From Ghiorsea sp. (GTDB lineage Bacteria > Pseudomonadota > Zetaproteobacteria > Mariprofundales > Mariprofundaceae), in the NCBI GenBank assembly GCA_030950765.1, contig JAUZQX010000061.1:1-19311 (forward strand): a DNA stretch of 19,311 bases, in the 5' to 3' direction. This document shows, piece after piece, positions 14,623 through 19,311 of this stretch. Below the pieces are notes generated by a model. The model searched no databases. It was not told the origin of the DNA and saw only the letters and a list, made by a program, of their open reading frames with translations. A program made the translations under genes and the position numbers. Position 1 is the stretch's first letter. Every line of letters starts with the position of its first letter.

Positions 14623-15789
14623 ATGAACGATAAACAAGAGCCAATCATTGATGCAGATGCGGTTGAAGAAATTGAGCCTTCCAAGGAAAACACCGAAGAA
14701 AGCATAAAACCTAAGAAGAAGTGGCGCATCAAGTTTCACCTTTTTTTGATGGTTGTATTGGGTGTTGGCACTTGGATATTCTGGACATTTTCTCCCGAGG
14801 CCCAACAAATTCGTTTAAAATTTGAAGAAACCGTATCCAGTTATCAAGGTGTTTCACCCGCCCGTGAAGAGCCACCTGTTGCCAACACAGAGCAAACAGA
14901 AGAACCTATAGGGGCATCCATATCAATTCCCAACGAAAACATTGACTCTTCTACTTTAGAAGAAACAAAATCCCCCCTCTTTGATGCCTCAGAAAATAGC
15001 GGCAATACCCCCGTTGATGTTTCAAACCCAGTTGATTCTGATAACAATATGCCCCCTCAAACCGAAACAATAACTTTCGCCAATGAAAGCGAACTACTGA
15101 ACACCATGCAAAACTTACAGAAGCAAGTGAGCGGTTTAACACAAGTGGTTATAAACTTACAACAACAGCAGCAACAATGGTCGCAACAACAAGTCCGCGC
15201 CCAGCTCTTTGCCTTATTGCAAAAAGCAGCCTCCCCCAAAAACAGTCTAGGTGATAAAATCATTGCTTGGAAAGGTATTGAGCTATTGCCTTTGCTTAGC
15301 CAAGATAAACGCAATACTGCCAACCAAGCTTTTTTAGATTTACAAGATGTACAGCAGCGTATACAACAAACCAATGATGATATTTCAAGTCTCATCACCA
15401 CCTTAGCAGCGCCCTTGCAAGCCAACGATTTAAAAGAAGTCGCTCAAGAAGTGGGTAATGTGATTGACCCATACCAACAAAGCGATGCTTTTGATTCATG
15501 GTTAGATTGGATGAAGCAACAATTCACCATCACCAAGCTAGATAAACATGCCTTGGAATTATCGGATGACCCTTATGCAGACCTTAAACAATTGATTACC
15601 GAGCTGAACCACCTCCAAACATCGATTCACCAGCATAACTGGGGGAATATTGGCAGCTTAACCAGCTTACTGTATCAACTCGAACAACGTGGGTTAGAAG
15701 CGTCCTTTAGCCAAGAAAGCATTGCCCAGCTTCAACATGACATCAATATATGGCAACAAGAAGCCCAAACATGGATGGTGCAATTATGA
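14623..15789 (+). CDS. HemX-like membrane-anchored coiled-coil protein
   Basis: 388-residue protein with an acidic cytoplasmic N-terminus (1-30), a basic KKKWRIK and one membrane span (about 38-55). A low-complexity acidic linker follows (about 75-150). The outer part is helical and Gln-rich; residues 180-190 are almost all Gln, then RAQLFALLQKA. This layout (one span, then a long helical periplasmic domain) is that of HemX, found between hemD and hemY in many proteobacteria, but no residue-level signature is seen, so the name rests mostly on position. A mitofilin-like role is an alternative. The linker and Gln run are less conserved-looking than flanking genes. Its stop overlaps the hemY start (ATGA). 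Confidence 0.65.
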   Translation: MNDKQEPIIDADAVEEIEPSKENTEESIKPKKKWRIKFHLFLMVVLGVGTWIFWTFSPEAQQIRLKFEETVSSYQGVSPAREEPPVANTEQTEEPIGASISIPNENIDSSTLEETKSPLFDASENSGNTPVDVSNPVDSDNNMPPQTETITFANESELLNTMQNLQKQVSGLTQVVINLQQQQQQWSQQQVRAQLFALLQKAASPKNSLGDKIIAWKGIELLPLLSQDKRNTANQAFLDLQDVQQRIQQTNDDISSLITTLAAPLQANDLKEVAQEVGNVIDPYQQSDAFDSWLDWMKQQFTITKLDKHALELSDDPYADLKQLITELNHLQTSIHQHNWGNIGSLTSLLYQLEQRGLEASFSQESIAQLQHDINIWQQEAQTWMVQL

Positions 15790-16922
15790 TTCGTATTGTA
15801 GTTGTTTTATTATTGGTTGCTGCAGTTTTTGTTAGCCTGATTGTCTTTCCTGAGTTTGCCAACCAACGCGTTCGTATCGAAATCTTAGGTTGGTTGTTTG
15901 AATCACGTACTGCCATGTTTGTGCTGCTCATTATCTTTGTTTTGGCAGCATTGTGGTTCATCCAAAAAGTCTTTGCATTGAGTATCAACAGCCCTAAACA
16001 GTTATGGACGAACTTGCGCAGTGGCAACAAAAAACGCCGAGAAAATCGGTTGCAAGAAGCCTTGGACATTTGGGTGGATGAAGGCGAAGGTCACAGTCAA
16101 AAGCTACTCAAACGTAGCAAAGGTATTGTGCCCGATTGGATGCATGAATCACTTACCATTTGGTGGGATAAACCTGAAAACCATGCGCCTATCCATGATG
16201 AAAAAGATAGCCCTAGAAGCATTGCCCTCAAGGCAAGGTTTGCGACCGATTCAAGCAATAAACGCAATTTAAGTCCAAGTGAACGCCAACAATATTTGGA
16301 TGCATGGCTTGCTGTTCACCCCGCCGCACCACTTGCCATGCAACGCAAAGCGGAGCTATTGGGTGAGCTTGGTGAATACAGCAAACAAGTGGAACTTTTG
16401 GAACACCTATTTCAACAAAGCAGAGATACCCACAGCATCAAACCTGTTTTGGCAACAGCTTTGCAGCAAGTGGCAAAAGGTGATAAAACCAATGCCTTAG
16501 CCCATTTACGCAAAGCCAACCGCCTAAACCCGCATGATGCCAGCATCCTTCTTGACTTAACAAGTCAGCTGTATGACTCAGGCGACCAACAAAGCAGCAC
16601 GCGACTGTTGTTAGACCATCTTGCAACCCATGATGATATGCAAGCCGCCCAAGCCTTATTGCCCAAACTTGAACAGGATGCACTCAAACATTTTAAAGAC
16701 GTGGATAAACCTGCTTACCAAAAGACAGTAGCAGGCAGTTGGCTGCGTATGCAACTGGCGCACAAAGCAGGATTAAGTGGTATCGCAGATGACAGTTTGT
16801 ATGGTTTATTGGATAAACATCAAAGTGCCAGTTTGTGGCAACTTCGCGGTGATTGGTATGCAGAAAAAGGACAATGGCAACAAGCAGCCGAGGCTTATCA
16901 AAAAGCCAACAAGTTCGGTTAA
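15786..16922 (+). CDS. hemY: HemY-type membrane TPR protein
   Basis: 378-residue inner-membrane protein. Two N-terminal spans (about 3-21 and 42-61) enclose a short periplasmic loop, the HemY_N arrangement. The cytoplasmic remainder is helical with TPR-like segments (e.g. HLRKANRLNPHDASILLDL and, at the end, WYAEKGQWQQAAEAYQKANK). Proteobacterial HemY of this type is linked to haem synthesis by gene order; its biochemical role is not established and it is unrelated to the oxidase HemY of Gram-positives. Start chosen at 15786 because it overlaps the previous stop (ATGA) and places the first span correctly; a frame opening at 15750 would add 12 polar residues. Last gene of the plus-strand cluster. 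Confidence 0.85.
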   Translation: MIRIVVVLLLVAAVFVSLIVFPEFANQRVRIEILGWLFESRTAMFVLLIIFVLAALWFIQKVFALSINSPKQLWTNLRSGNKKRRENRLQEALDIWVDEGEGHSQKLLKRSKGIVPDWMHESLTIWWDKPENHAPIHDEKDSPRSIALKARFATDSSNKRNLSPSERQQYLDAWLAVHPAAPLAMQRKAELLGELGEYSKQVELLEHLFQQSRDTHSIKPVLATALQQVAKGDKTNALAHLRKANRLNPHDASILLDLTSQLYDSGDQQSSTRLLLDHLATHDDMQAAQALLPKLEQDALKHFKDVDKPAYQKTVAGSWLRMQLAHKAGLSGIADDSLYGLLDKHQSASLWQLRGDWYAEKGQWQQAAEAYQKANKFG

Positions 16923-17134
16923 TCTTTTATAAAACTCTCAAACAACGGTAAATCTTCGGCAACACCATGCCCTGTACGTTTGGACTCTTTGTTGGCAGAT
17001 GCAATCGCTGTTAGGGGCACATCCGCATAAGGTTTGCATGTTTTACGTTTTTTGCAGGTGCAAGCCACACATGCCACCAACTCAATGTGAAAGCCGTGAC
17101 TGATACCCTTTCGTGTACACCAGAGTGATTTCAT
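16919..17134 (-). CDS. Small cysteine-rich protein, unknown
   Basis: 71-residue frame on the strand opposite its neighbours. It has five cysteines: Cys6, then a cluster CVACTCKKRKTC (22, 25, 27, 33). A polar, Ala/Lys-rich tail ends LPLFESFIKD. The CxxCxC-x5-C cluster could bind zinc or a metal; I do not recognise a family. Codon use looks like real coding sequence and it fills most of the gap between hemY and argD. Its stop overlaps the hemY stop by 4 bases, tail to tail. An in-frame TAG lies just upstream, so this ATG is the only start. A GGAGGAG (17150-17156) stands 15 bases before it, farther than usual. Confidence 0.55.
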   Translation of the reverse strand: MKSLWCTRKGISHGFHIELVACVACTCKKRKTCKPYADVPLTAIASANKESKRTGHGVAEDLPLFESFIKD

Positions 17135-17225
17135 TCTGCGAAGCTAGCACTCCTCCGCAAAGCTGCAATATGCTTGAAATAAGCCAACCTATTGAGCATC
17201 TTAAAAAAACAACTAGCCTTCACCA

Positions 17226-18407
17226 ATGAATATCCAAGAAGCAAACCAATATTTAACCCCCAACTATGCGCGGTTCCCCCTCACGCTTGTCAAAGGACAA
17301 GGCGCTCGCCTGTGGGATGACGCAGGTAAATCATACCTTGATTTTGTGGCTGGCATTGCAGTGAATACGCTTGGTCATGCCCATCCTGCTATGGTCAAAA
17401 CCATCACTGAACAAGCATCAACCATGTTGCATTGCTCCAATTTGTATTTTAATCCGCAGCAAAATGAACTTGCCAAGAAACTCACCGAACTTTCAGGTTT
17501 GAGTAAAGCTTTTTTCTGCAATTCAGGTGCAGAAGCCAATGAAGCTGCCATCAAATTAGCGCGTAAGTTCTTTTACGACCAAGGCAAAAACAAACACCAT
17601 ATTATCACTGCAACCCAATCTTTTCACGGTAGAACCATGCAAACGATTGCCGCCACAGGACAAGACAAAGTCAAAGAAGGCTTTGCCCCACTACCTGCTG
17701 GTTTTAAACATGTGCCACTCAATGATATTACTGCACTTGCATCGGCAATCAATGATGATACTGCGGCGATTATGCTTGAACCCTTGCAAGGTGAAGGCGG
17801 GGTTAATCTTGCCAATATCGAATATTTGGAAGCTGTGCGTGCCTTGTGTGACAAACAAAATATTTTGCTTATTTTTGATGAAATTCAAACAGGCATTGGC
17901 AGATGCGGCAGCATGTTTGCCTTTGAAAAAGCAGGTGTAAAACCTGATATTCTCACACTTGCCAAAGGTTTGGGCGGTGGTGTGCCGATTGGAGCAATGT
18001 TGGCAACGGATAACGTTGCCACATCATTAAGCGCAGGTTCTCACGGCACCACTTTTGGTGGTAACCCCATGTCTTGCGCTGTCGCACTCACTGTTTTGGA
18101 TGTTATTGCCAAAGATGATTTATTAGCCAATGTGGAAACCAGAAGCGAACAACTCAAAGCGGGTTTGCAAAAATTAGTGAATACGTATGATATTTTTGAT
18201 GAAGTCAAAGGTGATGGTTTATTACTTGGTTTATCGGCTAATATCAATGTCGCTCCCATTGTAAACCAATGCCTTGAGAATGGTTTGCTGATTTTAATGG
18301 CAGGCCCTAAAGTATTACGTTTCTTGCCCGCCTTAAATATCAGCGAATCAGAAATTGAAGAAGGCTTACAGATTCTAAATAAAAGCATTGAAGGTTTGAA
18401 CTTATGA
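17226..18407 (+). CDS. argD: Acetylornithine aminotransferase
   Basis: PLP enzyme making N-acetylornithine from its semialdehyde in arginine synthesis; many also serve lysine synthesis as the succinyl-diaminopimelate transaminase. 393 residues, standard. Signatures of class-III aminotransferases are present: CNSGAEANEAAIKLARK (98-114), SFHGRT (132-137), FDEIQTGIGR (217-226, Asp218) and the PLP lysine Lys247 in LAKGLGGGVPIGAM. HGTTFGGNP follows. ATG start with no evident ribosome site; the preceding 90 bases must contain the promoter, where only a weak TTGAAA-type -35 was noticed. Its stop overlaps the argF start by 4 bases. Confidence 0.95.
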   Translation: MNIQEANQYLTPNYARFPLTLVKGQGARLWDDAGKSYLDFVAGIAVNTLGHAHPAMVKTITEQASTMLHCSNLYFNPQQNELAKKLTELSGLSKAFFCNSGAEANEAAIKLARKFFYDQGKNKHHIITATQSFHGRTMQTIAATGQDKVKEGFAPLPAGFKHVPLNDITALASAINDDTAAIMLEPLQGEGGVNLANIEYLEAVRALCDKQNILLIFDEIQTGIGRCGSMFAFEKAGVKPDILTLAKGLGGGVPIGAMLATDNVATSLSAGSHGTTFGGNPMSCAVALTVLDVIAKDDLLANVETRSEQLKAGLQKLVNTYDIFDEVKGDGLLLGLSANINVAPIVNQCLENGLLILMAGPKVLRFLPALNISESEIEEGLQILNKSIEGLNL

Positions 18408-19311
18408 ACAAGCAACCCAGACATTTTTTAACATTATTGGACATCAGCCCCGAAGAAGGCACAAGCATTTTAGAGCGTAGCATCGCCCTCAAAGCCAAAC
18501 AAAAAAATGGTGAACCCCACCGCAGCCTTGAAGGCAAAGCCATGGCGATGATTTTTGAAAAAGCATCCACCCGCACCCGTGTCTCTTTTGAAACGGGCAT
18601 GTTTCAGCTTGGTGGTCACGCATTGTTTTTACACTCTGAAACCACGCAACTGGGCAGAGGTGAACCTGTTTCTGATTCTGCTAAAGTCATTTCCAGCATG
18701 GTGGACATCATCATGATTCGCACCTTTGACCATGCCATGGTGGAAGAGTTTGCAGCGAACTCATCTGTACCTGTTATCAATGCTTTAACCGATTTAACCC
18801 ACCCCTGCCAAATCTTGGCGGATGTAATGACATTTGTAGAGCATCGCGGCGCTATCAAGGGTAAAACTGTGGCATGGATTGGTGATGGCAACAATATGAC
18901 CCACTCGTGGATAAATGGCGCTGCCATTTTTGGCTTCACCTTGAACATCGCTACGCCCAAAGGCTATGAAGTGGATGTAAATGTCTTGGCGCAAGCCCGA
19001 GCACAGGGTGCAAACATCAACATCTACAACAACCCACAAGAAGCTGCCAGCGATGCAGATTTGGTCACCACCGATGTTTGGGCATCCATGGGGCAAGAAG
19101 AAGAACAAAAAATCCGTGAAGCAGCCTTTAAGCTCTTTCAAGTGGATAGCAACTTAATGTCATGTGCCAAACCCGATGCCTTGTTTATGCACTGCTTACC
19201 CGCACATCGCGGCGAAGAAGTTGCTGCCGATGTGATTGATGGCAAACAATCCGTAGTTTGGGATGAAGCAGAAAACCGACTTCATGCTCAAAAAGCATTG
19301 ATGGAATTTTT
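18404..19311 (+). CDS. argF: Ornithine carbamoyltransferase (truncated by window edge)
   Basis: Makes citrulline from ornithine and carbamoyl phosphate, the step after ArgD/ArgJ in arginine synthesis. The first 302 codons are present; the end runs off the window. The family is about 300-330 long, so little is missing. Carbamoyl-phosphate motif FEKASTRTRVSFE (STRTR at 55-59), HPCQ (133-136), DGNNMTHSW (161-169; ornithine side) and the catalytic FMHCLPAHRGEEV (HCLP at 263-266). ATG overlaps the argD stop (ATGA). GAAGGT lies about nine bases upstream. Confidence 0.96.
   Translation, partial: MNKQPRHFLTLLDISPEEGTSILERSIALKAKQKNGEPHRSLEGKAMAMIFEKASTRTRVSFETGMFQLGGHALFLHSETTQLGRGEPVSDSAKVISSMVDIIMIRTFDHAMVEEFAANSSVPVINALTDLTHPCQILADVMTFVEHRGAIKGKTVAWIGDGNNMTHSWINGAAIFGFTLNIATPKGYEVDVNVLAQARAQGANINIYNNPQEAASDADLVTTDVWASMGQEEEQKIREAAFKLFQVDSNLMSCAKPDALFMHCLPAHRGEEVAADVIDGKQSVVWDEAENRLHAQKALMEF

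Overview
The window looks like chromosomal housekeeping DNA from a proteobacterium, moderately AT-rich by eye. The best clues are a DUF2066 protein next to an Hda-like DnaA regulator, an SspB adaptor with its ClpX-binding tail, HslU, and HemX/HemY-type proteins. These are typical of Gammaproteobacteria and relatives. An alpha2/beta2 pyruvate dehydrogenase E1 fits a lineage off the enteric branch. A zetaproteobacterium is possible, but that is a guess. No transposase, integrase, phage gene, CRISPR array, tRNA or rRNA was seen.

Layout. (1) Positions 2-5362, minus strand: a complete pyruvate dehydrogenase operon, transcribed pdhA-pdhB-aceF-lpd. Both aceF and lpd begin with a nearly identical lipoyl domain, and each is preceded by the same short leader. 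Imperfect palindromic repeats fill the two gaps that flank aceF. (2) 5363-5983: a gap of about 620 bases with no credible gene but several inverted repeats, including a stem-loop at 5875-5917. (3) 5984-8873, minus strand: a tight cluster transcribed [2Fe-2S] ferredoxin, sspB, DUF2066 protein, hda, L,D-transpeptidase. (4) 8874-8978: a divergent promoter region. (5) 8979-16922, plus strand: eight genes packed end to end: a fold-type III PLP decarboxylase, hslU, an alpha-ribazole phosphatase, cobS, hemD, hemB, a HemX-like protein and hemY. (6) 16919-17134, minus strand: a small cysteine-rich protein of unknown function. (7) 17226 to the right edge, plus strand: argD and a truncated argF.

How the genes work together. 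The PDH operon encodes E1 alpha, E1 beta, E2 and E3, turning pyruvate into acetyl-CoA. The plus-strand cluster carries two steps towards uroporphyrinogen III (hemB, hemD), membrane proteins usually tied to haem synthesis (HemX-like, HemY), and two late cobalamin steps (ribazole phosphatase, CobS). It also holds HslU, without its usual upstream partner hslV, and a decarboxylase of unknown substrate. The minus-strand cluster mixes replication control (Hda), ClpXP substrate delivery (SspB) and a cell-wall-type transpeptidase fold. ArgD and ArgF belong to arginine synthesis. Most neighbours overlap by 4 bases or lie within a few bases, so translational coupling is the rule.

Nothing here is clearly a new system. 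The best leads are the structured gap at 5363-5983, the orphan decarboxylase-hslU pair without hslV, the lipoyl-domain duplication with its intergenic repeats, and the small cysteine-rich gene at 16919-17134.
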